A stretch of DNA of 64,000 bases from NCBI RefSeq assembly GCF_900183385.1, contig NZ_FXUT01000027.1:16941-80940 (forward strand), written 5' to 3'. Origin of the DNA: Listeria costaricensis. GTDB lineage: Bacteria > Bacillota > Bacilli > Lactobacillales > Listeriaceae. The notes under the pieces were generated by a model. The model worked only from the letters and a program-made list of their open reading frames with translations, was not told where the DNA came from and made no database searches. Shown here one piece after another: positions 47,886-57,259 of this stretch (the stretch's first letter is position 1; every line of letters begins with the position of its first letter). Made by a program: the position numbers and the translations under genes.

Positions 47886-49097
47886 ATGAAAGTATTTATA
47901 GCTCAGATTATTTTGAAATGTTTAGGGATACTACCTAAAAAGGATATTATTGTTTTTGAGAGTTTTTTTGGAAAGCAGTATAGTGATAATCCTAAGGCGA
48001 TTTACACGTATTTGAAGGAGTCATCAGAAAATCCTTATGAACTTATCTGGTGTGTAAAAAGTGGTTTTGAAAGTGAATTTGAGAAAGCGGGCATTTCATA
48101 TGTAATTCGAGGAACAATTAGGTGGCTTTTTTTGATGGGAAGAGCAAAGTATTGGGTGAATAATACGCGTATGCCTAGTTGGATGTATAAAAGTCCAAAG
48201 ACAGTTTATTTACAAACATGGCACGGTACGCCGCTAAAAAAATTAGGCCTGGATATTAATGAAGTGAGGATGCCAGGAGTATCTACAGAGTTTTATAAAG
48301 ATAATTTCGTTAATGAAGCAAAGAAGTGGGATTATTTGATATCGCAAAATATTTATGCAACAAATATTTTTGAACGTGCATTTGAGATAGAACGCCAAAA
48401 GATATTAGAGGTCGGATATCCGAGAAATGAAGAACTAACACATGTTACTGCGACTGAGATAAAATATTTAAAGGAAAAGTTACAATTACCAAAAGGCAAA
48501 AAGATAATTCTCTATGCGCCAACTTGGCGAGATGATCAAAATTTTCGAAGTGGACAGTACAAAGCAATAATGCCTTTTGATTTAGAACGCTTGCATAATG
48601 CTTTACAAGACGAGTATATCATTTTGATTAAATGGCATTATCTGATACATGATACAGTTCGGATTCCTGAGAAATACAAGAACTTTATCATCAAAGCACC
48701 ACAGCACATCAGTATCAATGCGGTGTTTAAGGTGAGTGATATGCTGATTACGGATTATTCATCTGTTGTCTTTGATTATGCTAATTTAGCGAGAAAAATT
48801 ATTTTTTATATACCAGATTACAAAATTTATAAAGAAGAAACACGCGGCTTATATGTTTCGATTCGTGAGGTCTTTAAAGGGCTTTGTGCGGAAACGACAA
48901 CGGAGTTAATTCAAAAAATCACAGAAGATGGGGGAGCTACTGAAGAATTCTTGTCGGCATTCTGCCATTTAGATGCACAAAATCCCACTGCACAAGTAGT
49001 CAATCAAGTGTTTGAATTTCAATCGTATCAATCATGGAAAGAAAAAGAATGGGGGAATGATCACAATGAAGAAAGTCATCACGTATGGAACATTTGA
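47886..49097 (+). CDS. CDP-glycerol glycerophosphotransferase (TagB/TarF-like)
   Basis: 403 residues comprising just the catalytic domain. An N-terminal membrane-associating helix (about 1-18) is followed by motifs YLQTWHGTPLKKLG with catalytic His, LYAPTWRDD, IKWHYLIH and MLITDYSSVVFDY. The ribosome site AGGAAGGA lies 10 bp ahead of ATG. It overlaps the cytidylyltransferase gene by 32 bp. It probably adds the first (priming) or extending glycerol phosphates to the lipid-linked acceptor. The precise step, TagB versus TagF, cannot be assigned from motifs. Confidence 0.88.
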   Translation: MKVFIAQIILKCLGILPKKDIIVFESFFGKQYSDNPKAIYTYLKESSENPYELIWCVKSGFESEFEKAGISYVIRGTIRWLFLMGRAKYWVNNTRMPSWMYKSPKTVYLQTWHGTPLKKLGLDINEVRMPGVSTEFYKDNFVNEAKKWDYLISQNIYATNIFERAFEIERQKILEVGYPRNEELTHVTATEIKYLKEKLQLPKGKKIILYAPTWRDDQNFRSGQYKAIMPFDLERLHNALQDEYIILIKWHYLIHDTVRIPEKYKNFIIKAPQHISINAVFKVSDMLITDYSSVVFDYANLARKIIFYIPDYKIYKEETRGLYVSIREVFKGLCAETTTELIQKITEDGGATEEFLSAFCHLDAQNPTAQVVNQVFEFQSYQSWKEKEWGNDHNEESHHVWNI

Positions 49098-49440
49098 CTT
49101 GTTGCATTGGGAACATATTCAACTACTAAAGAAAGCCAAAGAACTTGGCGATCATCTGACTGTAGCAATTTCAACAGATGAATTTAACGAATTAAAGCAT
49201 AAAAGTTCTTATCACAGTTATAAAAACCGGAAGAGTGTACTAGAAGCAATTCGTTATGTGGATGAAGTTATTCCAGAAAATTGCTGGGAACAAAAAAAGG
49301 AAGATATCTTGAAAAATAATATTGATGTATTTGTTATGGGAAATAGTTGGAAAGGTGAATTTGATTTCTTGAAAGAGTATTGTGATGTTATTTACCTAAA
49401 TAGTACGGAAGAAATTTCCACGACGATGATAAAGGGATAA
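49066..49440 (+). CDS. tagD: Glycerol-3-phosphate cytidylyltransferase-like protein with altered motifs
   Basis: 124 residues from ATG 49066, with GGGGGA upstream. The reading frame is open to 49012 but starts inside the preceding gene. It matches TagD/TarD along its whole length (VITYGTFDLLH start; AISTDEFN; SYKNRKSVLEAIRYVDEVIP; EEISTT near the end). However, the catalytic HWGH motif reads HWEH (codon GAA), and the nucleotide-binding RTEGISTT motif reads STEEISTT. Both changes hit residues invariant in active enzymes. It may be inactive, or changed in specificity, with a normal tarD elsewhere on the chromosome. Confidence 0.85.
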   Translation: MKKVITYGTFDLLHWEHIQLLKKAKELGDHLTVAISTDEFNELKHKSSYHSYKNRKSVLEAIRYVDEVIPENCWEQKKEDILKNNIDVFVMGNSWKGEFDFLKEYCDVIYLNSTEEISTTMIKG

Positions 49441-49528
49441 TTGGCTGAATCTTAATGAATCCAGTTTGCAACTTATAAAAGACGATAGAGGATATGATAA
49501 GAATAGATGGCTCTAAACCAGATTAACA

Positions 49529-49600
49529 GAGGAAAATTTTACGACAACGCTAGCTCAATAGACGATTGGGATAGAGTTGTCGTATTTTAATGTAATCCAG
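49529..49600 (+). repeat. Dispersed hairpin repeat, copy 1
   Basis: About 72 bp containing ACGACAAC / GTTGTCGT arms around a TAGCTC-containing loop, and ending TTTTAATGTAATCC. It also works as a terminator after tagD. A diverged copy lies at 59729-59800 with matching blocks TAGCTC, AGAC and TTTAATGTAAT in the same order. Confidence 0.65.
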
Positions 49601-49771
49601 TAAGGAAAAGTAGCATATTTCAGAATGGCATAAATTTTTTCCTGTATTTTTATTCACATGTTATAATGAAAGAGAATTAAATCTAAAAAGTTGTTGTAAA
49701 AATAGAAAAATTTATAAGATGGCATTTCTAAATATCTATCTTATCAAAAAATACAGGGAGGGGTTCATAAA

Positions 49772-50518
49772 ATGATAGAATTTCGCAATGTTCAAAAAGT
49801 TTATGGGGAGAAAATGGCGTTGAAGGATTTGACGTTAGAGATTCCTGGGGGTGGGATTTTTGGCTTTCTGGGGCATAATGGTGCGGGGAAATCGACGACT
49901 ATTAAAAGTCTGGTTAGTATTATTGAGCCGACTGCTGGAGAAATCTATGTGGATGGACAGTCATTAGGGGAAAATCGGCTCGCTATTAAGAAAAAGATTG
50001 GCTATGTGCCGGATACGCCGGACATGTTCTTGCAACTTACGGCTAATGAGTATTGGAGCTTGGTTGCGTCCGCCTATCAGTTGACCGAAGAGGAGATGAA
50101 TCGCGAGCTCACACGGTTGACGAATCTGTTCGACATCCAGGGGCAGGGCGGCAATGTGCTGGAAGGCTTTTCGCATGGGATGCGCCAAAAGGTTATTTTG
50201 ATTGGGGCGCTGCTTTCTGATCCCGACATCTGGGTGCTGGATGAGCCTATGCAGGGGCTTGATCCGCAGGCTTCCTTCGATTTGAAAGAGCTGATGAAGG
50301 AGCATGCTGCAAAAGGGAAAACGGTGATCTTCTCTACGCATATTTTAGATACGGCGCAACAGCTGTGCGATCAGTTGGCTATTTTGAAAAAGGGTGAATT
50401 GATTTATAACGGTTCGGTGCAGGATCTGTTGGCAACTTCTGACGGGGAGTCGCTTGAAACGATTTACCTGCGAATGGCTGGGCGCAATGCTGGAGTTGCT
50501 GTGGATGAAGTGGTGTAA
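49772..50518 (+). CDS. ABC transporter ATP-binding protein
   Basis: 248 residues: Walker A GHNGAGKST (about 34-42), Q-loop region GYVPDTPDM, Walker B IWVLDEPMQGLDP and switch His in IFSTHILD. The signature is FSHGMRQK rather than LSGGQ, a form common in the EcsA/YxlF-type exporter subfamily. GGGAGGGG precedes ATG. It is paired with the large permease 14 bp downstream. The export substrate is unknown. Confidence 0.92.
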   Translation: MIEFRNVQKVYGEKMALKDLTLEIPGGGIFGFLGHNGAGKSTTIKSLVSIIEPTAGEIYVDGQSLGENRLAIKKKIGYVPDTPDMFLQLTANEYWSLVASAYQLTEEEMNRELTRLTNLFDIQGQGGNVLEGFSHGMRQKVILIGALLSDPDIWVLDEPMQGLDPQASFDLKELMKEHAAKGKTVIFSTHILDTAQQLCDQLAILKKGELIYNGSVQDLLATSDGESLETIYLRMAGRNAGVAVDEVV

Positions 50519-50532
50519 AGGGGGCGTGGCAG

Positions 50533-52143
50533 GTGAGTACTAATAGACAAATTCTCGAGTTGTTTAAAATCAATCTACTTTATGCCAACCCGCAAGTAAC
50601 TGAAAAACATCGCAAAAAAGGGAAAAATAGTGCCAGCATTTATAAATCAATTCTTTGGCAGTATGTTTTTCTGGGCGTCTTATTTATTGTTTTATATGGC
50701 GCGACGATGAGTGCAATTAATTTTGTTGAATATCCGGGTTTCTTTACGTTTTATAATGCGATGTTTTTTGTACTAGGCTTTTCTCAGGCGGTTTCGATTA
50801 TGTTCAATGTTTTTTATAACAGCAAGGACATTAAGGATTACTTGCCGCTGCCTTTTAAACAAAGTAGTGTCTTTATTGCCAAGTTTTTGATTGTGGGGCT
50901 GGCGGTTGTTCCGTTTTTGCTGCCTGTAATGGCCTTGTATTTATTAACGGCAATTCGCGGGCCGTTACCGCTTCTTGTGGGGATTGTTTGGAGTTTACTT
51001 ATTTTTGTGTTGTTTGCGCTGCTTAGTTTGGGTGTCAGCATTCTGATCATTTCCGCTTTGACACGGACAAAAATTTTCGATCGGTATAAAAATATCGTGA
51101 CGACTGCGCTGCTTCTTATTCCAACGATTGGCATGGTTGTTGGGATCATGTATATCAACCAAAAACAAGCAAGTTTTACATTTGGAGAGGTGGCGATACC
51201 AGATCAGACCGTTCTGCCACCGTTTTTACCGTTTCATCAACTCTTGATCGAGCCGCTCAGTTTGAATGGGGTGCTTAGTCTGATTGTAATCTTGGCACTA
51301 CTCGTTCTATTATTTTTACTGGTGAAACAATGGGTGATTCCGGGTATGTACCAGTTTTCTACGGGGGGCGGTGCAGCATCTCGTTCTGGTCGAAAAGCGC
51401 GGACTTCTGGGAAATCTGCTAAGCCTACTAGCTTGGATCGGAAGCTCTTACATTACAATCTTGGGCTGATCAAAAATCCGACTTTGCTGATGCAGACGAT
51501 TACAACGGTGTTTATGATGCCGCTTATTTTTCTGTTTCCATTCGCATTCGGCAGTGGGATGACGCTTTCGGGGATCTCGAATATTTTTTGGATTGCGACG
51601 TTTCTTGGTGGAATCATCTTTGCTCTTTTCACATTGAACGGCAATTCGATTGCAGGGGTCATTATTTCACTCGATGGCGAAAATTATCATTACTTTAAGT
51701 CGCTGCCGCTTGATTTCAAGCATTATTTAAAAGTGAAGTTTCGTTTTGCTTTTCTGATTCAGCTTGTGCTCACTTCGATTGTGCTGCTGATTACTGGCTT
51801 TGTGCTGCATCTTCCCTGGCTGTTGAGCATGAGTCTATTAGCGGGAAATCTGTTGGGAACTTTCCTAGGCAGTGAATATTATTATTTCCGCGATTTCCGT
51901 TTGCTGACACTGAACTGGACGGCCATTTCGCAGCTATTCAATCGAGGTGGCGGCAGTTTTGCGATTGTGCTACTGCTTTTCTGCCTGTTGATTGTGGGTG
52001 TGGCGAGTGTTGGGATTACGGTAGCCATGCTGATGCTTCTGCCATTTCCGAAGCTGATTGGTGGGATCATTTTTGGGCTTGTACTGCTCGGCTGCTTTTT
52101 CGTGCAGCTTTATTATCAGAAAAATTATTGGAAAAGGCTGTGA
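50533..52143 (+). CDS. ABC transporter permease
   Basis: 536 residues from GTG 50533, with GGGGG upstream. About twelve hydrophobic segments are arranged as two halves joined by a Gly/Ser/Lys-rich cytoplasmic linker (about 275-300; SGRKARTSGKSAKPTS). This is the layout of large exporter permeases that pair with a single EcsA/YxlF-type ATPase. It forms an operon with the preceding ATPase gene. The substrate cannot be deduced. Confidence 0.88.
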   Translation: MSTNRQILELFKINLLYANPQVTEKHRKKGKNSASIYKSILWQYVFLGVLFIVLYGATMSAINFVEYPGFFTFYNAMFFVLGFSQAVSIMFNVFYNSKDIKDYLPLPFKQSSVFIAKFLIVGLAVVPFLLPVMALYLLTAIRGPLPLLVGIVWSLLIFVLFALLSLGVSILIISALTRTKIFDRYKNIVTTALLLIPTIGMVVGIMYINQKQASFTFGEVAIPDQTVLPPFLPFHQLLIEPLSLNGVLSLIVILALLVLLFLLVKQWVIPGMYQFSTGGGAASRSGRKARTSGKSAKPTSLDRKLLHYNLGLIKNPTLLMQTITTVFMMPLIFLFPFAFGSGMTLSGISNIFWIATFLGGIIFALFTLNGNSIAGVIISLDGENYHYFKSLPLDFKHYLKVKFRFAFLIQLVLTSIVLLITGFVLHLPWLLSMSLLAGNLLGTFLGSEYYYFRDFRLLTLNWTAISQLFNRGGGSFAIVLLLFCLLIVGVASVGITVAMLMLLPFPKLIGGIIFGLVLLGCFFVQLYYQKNYWKRL

Positions 52144-52150
52144 AAATAGA

Positions 52151-52188
52151 GTGGAAATCTGGTTGCAACTGGATTTCCGCTTTTTTTA
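52151..52188 (+). terminator. Terminator of the ABC exporter operon
   Basis: The stem GTGGAAATC / GATTTCCGC continues with GTTGCAAC in the loop and is followed by seven T. Confidence 0.88.
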
Positions 52189-52253
52189 GTGGATTTTATT
52201 CCTATTGGAAGATTTGTTATAATCTGTATAGAGAAGAGGGAGGCTGCAACAAG

Positions 52254-53972
52254 ATGGACATATGGACGATCTTAGGAATTGAACCAACAAAAGAGAAAAG
52301 ACAAATCAAGAAAGCTTATGCTGAAAAATTGAAGCAAGTACGAGATGAAGATCCCGATGAATTTCAGCGGCTGAGGCAAGCCTTCGATGAGGCACTTGCT
52401 ATCGTTGAAGGTGTAGAAAATTCTGCGAACTCATTTGATTTTGCCAATGAATTATTTGTTAAAAATGAGTTGCTTTCTGAACAATGGCTGGATGGACAAA
52501 TTGATTTAACCATTTTTGATGGGCAAAATGAAACGTTAGCCTTTCAAAGATGGCGAAAAATGCTACTTGAAACAGAAGAGAACTATTGGCTGCTTCTAGA
52601 TCCGATATTTTGGGAGAATCTAACGGGTATTAGTTATGAATTTGATTTTAAAGAATTTCAGCAAAGTCAGCGTCTAATTTGTTTGTTTTTAGCTGATAAT
52701 TTTCAAGTAATTGATAAAAGGACCATTCGCGCCTTATTTAAACATTATCAGCTGGAAAATGTGATAGCGAATAAAGAAGATTTATTGCTATATAACTTCA
52801 TTCTGCAAGAAGAAACAATTTATCATGTGCCGAACTTTGAATTTATACGGCATGAAGAGCTTGACGCGCATGAAGCACGTGCTTTTTTTAAGGAGCGCTA
52901 TGAATTTTACAGTCAGCTTTTTTATCCGGATGAATCGGTGTTTCCTTTTGAGAAGGTTGCGAAAACAGTAGTACGGAAAAATTTTGTGGATGCGGATTTT
53001 TACTATCTGATCGTGTTTTATCATTTGCTGAATGTGGAGCGTATTGATGCTGAAGAATTTCGGTCATATTTGGAAAAAGCAAATGCGGCAGCACCAGACA
53101 ATCAGATGCAGGACTTTTTGGCGCTTTATATGCGAACGGAATCAGTGAAAAAGGTGCAATTGACAGACGATGAGGTGCGGCGAATCAAGCAGATCATCCC
53201 AACGTTTTTACCGAATAAATTGTACTTTTTGTATGCCGGTTATCTATTCTTTCGAGCTAAAAAATATGCAGAGGCGCTTGAAATGTGGAATCAGGTATCG
53301 AAATTTCATTTTCACTTTATAACGAAGCCATACGTACGATGTGTGAAAAAGATGAAACGGCAGGGAAATATCAAACTTCATGATGAATATCCGCGAATCA
53401 GTCAGTTACCGCAGGAAAAAAAGGTTCTTTTTGTTCCAGGAGCAAAGCCAGCTCGTAAAAAGCGTAGGATTATCAGATGGCTTGTTTTTTGTGCAGTGTT
53501 CGTATTGCTTATCTATATGGTGAATCTGATGCTTGAACAGCAAAAACTAGAAGAGTATCAGCAAGAAGCAGCAGATGCTCAACAGATAATAGAGAACAAG
53601 TTGAGATATGGGGCACAAACAGTAGAAGATACGGTCGAAAATTTCATCGATAATTTTGTCAATGATCCAAGCGGACGTGAAGGTTTCATTAATATGAATG
53701 TTGCTGAGGGATATCAGGAGCAATTTTCTACTTTTCCAACTGTTGAATTAAAGGAAATGGATTCTTTATTTTCAGATGTTTATGTGGAATACATGAATAA
53801 ATCATGGATGGCCTTTATTATAGAGGAGGATCAGGAATATATTTTAGAGTTAGATTCAAACTATATGATTGAACATGTCTGGGGGAAGGGGATGGAGGAG
53901 ATGGATGATGCAGAGTTTGATAGGCTGAGCAGTGAAATCATCCGAAACTCGATCGACCTTTCCTATAATTAA
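52254..53972 (+). CDS. Membrane protein with N-terminal J-like domain
   Basis: About 572 residues from ATG 52254. GAGGGAGG lies upstream, and the earlier frame start at 52128 lies inside the preceding gene. The first 65 residues resemble a DnaJ domain (WTILGIEPTKEKRQIKKAY, then DEFQRLRQAFDEAL), but the HPD tripeptide needed to stimulate DnaK is replaced by RDEDPDEF. A long cytoplasmic helical region precedes one membrane helix (about 407-428) and an extracellular tail of about 145 residues. TATAAT at 52218-52223 is a probable -10 box. Function is unknown. It may be a membrane adaptor that no longer needs DnaK. Confidence 0.78.
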   Translation: MDIWTILGIEPTKEKRQIKKAYAEKLKQVRDEDPDEFQRLRQAFDEALAIVEGVENSANSFDFANELFVKNELLSEQWLDGQIDLTIFDGQNETLAFQRWRKMLLETEENYWLLLDPIFWENLTGISYEFDFKEFQQSQRLICLFLADNFQVIDKRTIRALFKHYQLENVIANKEDLLLYNFILQEETIYHVPNFEFIRHEELDAHEARAFFKERYEFYSQLFYPDESVFPFEKVAKTVVRKNFVDADFYYLIVFYHLLNVERIDAEEFRSYLEKANAAAPDNQMQDFLALYMRTESVKKVQLTDDEVRRIKQIIPTFLPNKLYFLYAGYLFFRAKKYAEALEMWNQVSKFHFHFITKPYVRCVKKMKRQGNIKLHDEYPRISQLPQEKKVLFVPGAKPARKKRRIIRWLVFCAVFVLLIYMVNLMLEQQKLEEYQQEAADAQQIIENKLRYGAQTVEDTVENFIDNFVNDPSGREGFINMNVAEGYQEQFSTFPTVELKEMDSLFSDVYVEYMNKSWMAFIIEEDQEYILELDSNYMIEHVWGKGMEEMDDAEFDRLSSEIIRNSIDLSYN

Positions 53973-54090
53973 AGAGTCGCTGCCTGGCCCTTTATTTAAC
54001 TGTCGCAAAAAAACAAATCCGTCGTGCGGGGTTCCTATGTTATAATGTTTGTGTAATGGTGAGCAAATAAAGTGCAAAGGAATGAAGCAG

Positions 54091-55470
54091 ATGTTTGATT
54101 TGATGGATAATTTGATCGGCAACGGTCATCAGCAAGATGCAAATAGTGATATGCCCACGACGCTGTTTGTGACAGATGCAGATGGAAATATTTTGCTTTC
54201 GAACACTTTTACTGCACTCACGATCGGCATCTCACTGGAGGAACTTCTGCGCTGCAACGTTAAGGATTTGGTAAAGGCGGGAGCTTATGATGATTCCGCC
54301 ACACTGGAAGCAATCCGAACGAAGCGCAAGGTGACCAAGGTAATCAATACGAATAAAGGATTCAGCATTCGCTCATGCTCGACGCCGATTTTATATTCAG
54401 ATGGGACGGTGCATCTGATCGTGACAATGTCAGATGAGAATCAGCCGGAGAGTTTTAAAACTTGGCAGGGGCATCATCTTTCCACGCATGAAGAGATGAC
54501 GCTGCTGGATGAATTCACGTTGAACGAACAGTCGACCAATATTATCGCGGAAAGCCTTGAAATGAAACGGATTTTGCGGGTCTGTCATCAAGTGGCGCCG
54601 TTTGACAGCAAGGTGTTGCTTTACGGGGAATCTGGCACGGGGAAGGAAGTACTGGCGCGCTATCTGCATGAAAAAAGTGAGCGTCAGAATGGCCAATTTA
54701 TTTCGATCAATTGTGCGGCGATTCCGGCAAATCTGTTTGAATCAGAGCTGTTCGGACATGAAAAAGGCGCCTTTACGGGGGCGGAATTTGAGAAGCCGGG
54801 CATGTTGGAGCTCGCAAGTCACGGGACACTCTTTTTAGATGAGATCTCAGAAATGCCACTGGAACTTCAGGCGAAACTTCTGCGAGTGCTGGAATCAGGT
54901 GAGTCAAGACGGATCGGAGCGACGAAAGAGACAAAACTGAATTTTCGTCTAGTCTGTGCAACCAACCGCGATTTGAATGAACTGGTGGAACAGGGCAAGT
55001 TTCGGCGGGATCTTTATTACCGGATCAATGTGGTGCCAATCTATATTCCGCCACTGCGAGAACGGCCGCTGGATATTATTGCGCTCTCGAAAAGTTTTAT
55101 TCAGCGATTCAATGAGAAATATCACAAAAATTATCAGCTGAATGGAGAAGAAACGAAGAAACTGATCGCCCACTCTTGGCCGGGCAATGTGCGGGAACTT
55201 CGCAATCGGATCGAACGGCTGGTTGTCATGACAGATAGCGGGATGCAAGAGGAGATTAGTGCCGGGGATTTTGCGCTCGAGCTTTACATGGAGCAAAAGG
55301 GCTATAAGCAAGATCTCAAAAGCTATCTGGCTGAGGTCGAACGCCACTATATCAGCAAAGTTTTGAATTATAACGACAATAATGTTTCCAAAACAGCCGA
55401 TCAACTGGGCATCCATCGCTCGGTTCTCTATCGAAAATTAAAAGATGTGAAAGATTTCGGGCAGCAGTGA
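54091..55470 (+). CDS. Sigma-54-dependent transcriptional activator (PAS-AAA-HTH)
   Basis: About 459 residues from ATG 54091, chosen because AAAGGA lies 9 bp upstream. The N-terminal PAS-like sensor (about 20-125) is followed by the sigma-54 interaction AAA domain: Walker A GESGTGKE, the sigma-54 contact loop ELFGHEKGAFTGA, Walker B GTLFLDEISEMP, and the Arg finger region FRRDLYYRINV. A Fis-type C-terminal HTH follows (VSKTADQLGIHRSVLYRKL). The intergenic region to the next gene contains a consensus -24/-12 promoter and a dyad, so it almost certainly activates the CoA-transferase operon. The signal sensed by the PAS domain is unknown. Confidence 0.93.
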   Translation: MFDLMDNLIGNGHQQDANSDMPTTLFVTDADGNILLSNTFTALTIGISLEELLRCNVKDLVKAGAYDDSATLEAIRTKRKVTKVINTNKGFSIRSCSTPILYSDGTVHLIVTMSDENQPESFKTWQGHHLSTHEEMTLLDEFTLNEQSTNIIAESLEMKRILRVCHQVAPFDSKVLLYGESGTGKEVLARYLHEKSERQNGQFISINCAAIPANLFESELFGHEKGAFTGAEFEKPGMLELASHGTLFLDEISEMPLELQAKLLRVLESGESRRIGATKETKLNFRLVCATNRDLNELVEQGKFRRDLYYRINVVPIYIPPLRERPLDIIALSKSFIQRFNEKYHKNYQLNGEETKKLIAHSWPGNVRELRNRIERLVVMTDSGMQEEISAGDFALELYMEQKGYKQDLKSYLAEVERHYISKVLNYNDNNVSKTADQLGIHRSVLYRKLKDVKDFGQQ

Positions 55471-55486
55471 TGCGGCCCGTTTTTTG
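55458..55486 (+). terminator. Terminator overlapping the end of the sigma-54 activator gene
   Basis: The stem CGGGC-A-GC / GC-G-GCCCG with a 6-nt loop is followed by six T. The stop codon of the activator lies within the loop. Confidence 0.8.
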
Positions 55487-55527
55487 TTGCAAAAAAAAGA
55501 CGGACAGCTTGTTATACGATAGAAAAA

Positions 55528-55545
55528 TGTCGCTTTTTAGAGACA
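55528..55545. promoter_or_regulatory. Candidate upstream activating site for the sigma-54 activator
   Basis: TGTCGCTTTTTAGAGACA is an 18-bp dyad (arms TGTCGCT and AGAGACA, 6 of 7 positions symmetrical). It is centred about 87 bp before the expected transcription start, a normal distance for enhancer-type sites. Confidence 0.5.
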
Positions 55546-55595
55546 GATTAAACGCTTGATCGTGAAAAGGTGAGCAAATGAGCGGTTTTGAAAAC

Positions 55596-55612
55596 TTGGC
55601 ACGCTTATTGCT
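55596..55612 (+). promoter_or_regulatory. Sigma-54 (-24/-12) promoter
   Basis: TTGGCACGCTTATTGCT matches the RpoN consensus TTGGCACG-N4-TTGCT at every defined position. It lies 64 bp before the CoA-transferase start codon and directly downstream of a sigma-54 activator gene. Confidence 0.95.
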
Positions 55613-55675
55613 AATAAGGAGGGTGGTTAGAAAAAACTAAATTTGTGATCAACTGAACAAAAAGGAGTGTTGAAC

Positions 55676-57259
55676 TTGTCAAAGGTAATTTCGAGCAAAG
55701 AAGCAGCAAAACTGATCAAAGACGGCGATACAGTTGCGTTCAGCGGTTTTGGTTTGTCTTGTGTCAACGAAGAGATGGCAATCGCGGTGGAAGAGCGCTA
55801 TCTTGCTGAACAGGCACCGAAAAATTTGACGGTCATTCATGCAAGTGCATTAGGTGACCGCCGTGAGAAGGGCATGAGCCACTGGGGCCATGCTGGGCTG
55901 ATTAAACGCTGGATTGGTGGCATTGCGATTGCCTCCCCTAAACTTGCGAAATTGATTGAAGAAGATAAATGTGAAGCTTATAATCTGCCGCAGGGCGTTA
56001 TCACGCAGCTTTATCGTGAAATTGCGGCAAAACGTCCCGGCGTGATTACGAAAATCGGCTTGGGAACTTTTGTGGATCCGCGTGTAGAAGGTGCAAAAAT
56101 GTCAGCCTCTACTACGGAAGATATTGTGAAAGTGATCGAACTGGAAGGGGAAGAATGGCTGTTTTATCCGACCTTCCCGATCCAAGTGGCGCTAATCCGT
56201 GGAACGGTGGCGGACGAGGCCGGGAACTTGACGCTTGAAAAAGAAGGACTGCATATGGAAGTCTTGCCGATTGCCCAAGCTGTTCGCAACTCTGGCGGCA
56301 TTGTCATTGCCCAAGTCGAGCAGGTCGCAAAAAACGGAACACTCAATCCGAAAGACGTGCGGGTACCGGGCATCCTGATCGATCATCTGGTTGTTTCCCA
56401 ACCGGAAAATCATTTCCAAACGGAGAATACGCAGTACAATCCAGCGTTCTCAGGGGCAGTCAAGGTGCCGCTTGAAAGTGTTCCGGCATTGCCGCTCGAC
56501 GATCGCAAGGTCATTGCTCGGCGGTCAGCTATGGAGCTGGAACCAGCAACAATTTTAAATCTTGGCGTTGGGATACCAGTCAATGTGTCTACTGTAGCAG
56601 CCGAAGAAGGCATCAGTGACGAGCTGATCCTAACAACAGAAGCCGGCTCGATCGGTGGAGTTCCGGCGGGACTTGCAGACTTTGGCCATGCCTATAATAG
56701 TGAGGCCATTGTCGATCATCATGCCCAGTTTGACTTTTATGATGGCGGCGGTCTGGATCTGTCTGTTCTTGGACTTGCCCAAACTGATGCATCCGGTAAC
56801 GTCAATGTCAGCAAATTTGGCTCACGTGTAGCAGGTTGTGGCGGCTTTATCAATATTTCCCAATCGGCGAAAAAATTAGTTTTCGCGGGAACATTCACAG
56901 CTGGCGGACTTAAAACACAAGTGGCTGACGGCAAGTTGACCATTTTGCAAGAAGGTAAGGCGAAGAAATTTATCCAACAAGTCGAGCAGATCACTTTCAG
57001 CGGCAGCTATGCTTCAGAACGTGGCCAAACAGTCCTGTATGTGACTGAACGTGCGGTCTTTGAACTGGAAAATGGCGAGCTGGTATTAACAGAAATCGCG
57101 CCAGGTGTCGACCTGCAAAAGGATATTCTAGACCAAATGGACTTTACACCAAAAATCGCGCAAAATCTTCAATTGATGGATGCCGGACTGTTCCAAGAAA
57201 AATGGGGCGGCTTGCGGGAAATTATCCAAAATAAACAGAAGGCGGGTGTTTTCGGATGA
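55676..57259 (+). CDS. Acyl-CoA:acetate/propionate CoA-transferase (family I)
   Basis: About 527 residues from TTG 55676. GGAG lies 8 bp upstream, and a GTG at 55667 overlaps that site. Both halves of a family I CoA-transferase are fused in one chain: an N-terminal alpha-type domain (GDTVAFSGFG, GTFVDPR) and a C-terminal beta-type domain with the catalytic Glu in TTEAGSIGG and the oxyanion GVGIP motif. It resembles propionate CoA-transferase. It is the first gene of the sigma-54 operon. It moves CoA between short-chain acids, linking the transported carboxylate to metabolism. Confidence 0.9.
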   Translation: MSKVISSKEAAKLIKDGDTVAFSGFGLSCVNEEMAIAVEERYLAEQAPKNLTVIHASALGDRREKGMSHWGHAGLIKRWIGGIAIASPKLAKLIEEDKCEAYNLPQGVITQLYREIAAKRPGVITKIGLGTFVDPRVEGAKMSASTTEDIVKVIELEGEEWLFYPTFPIQVALIRGTVADEAGNLTLEKEGLHMEVLPIAQAVRNSGGIVIAQVEQVAKNGTLNPKDVRVPGILIDHLVVSQPENHFQTENTQYNPAFSGAVKVPLESVPALPLDDRKVIARRSAMELEPATILNLGVGIPVNVSTVAAEEGISDELILTTEAGSIGGVPAGLADFGHAYNSEAIVDHHAQFDFYDGGGLDLSVLGLAQTDASGNVNVSKFGSRVAGCGGFINISQSAKKLVFAGTFTAGGLKTQVADGKLTILQEGKAKKFIQQVEQITFSGSYASERGQTVLYVTERAVFELENGELVLTEIAPGVDLQKDILDQMDFTPKIAQNLQLMDAGLFQEKWGGLREIIQNKQKAGVFG

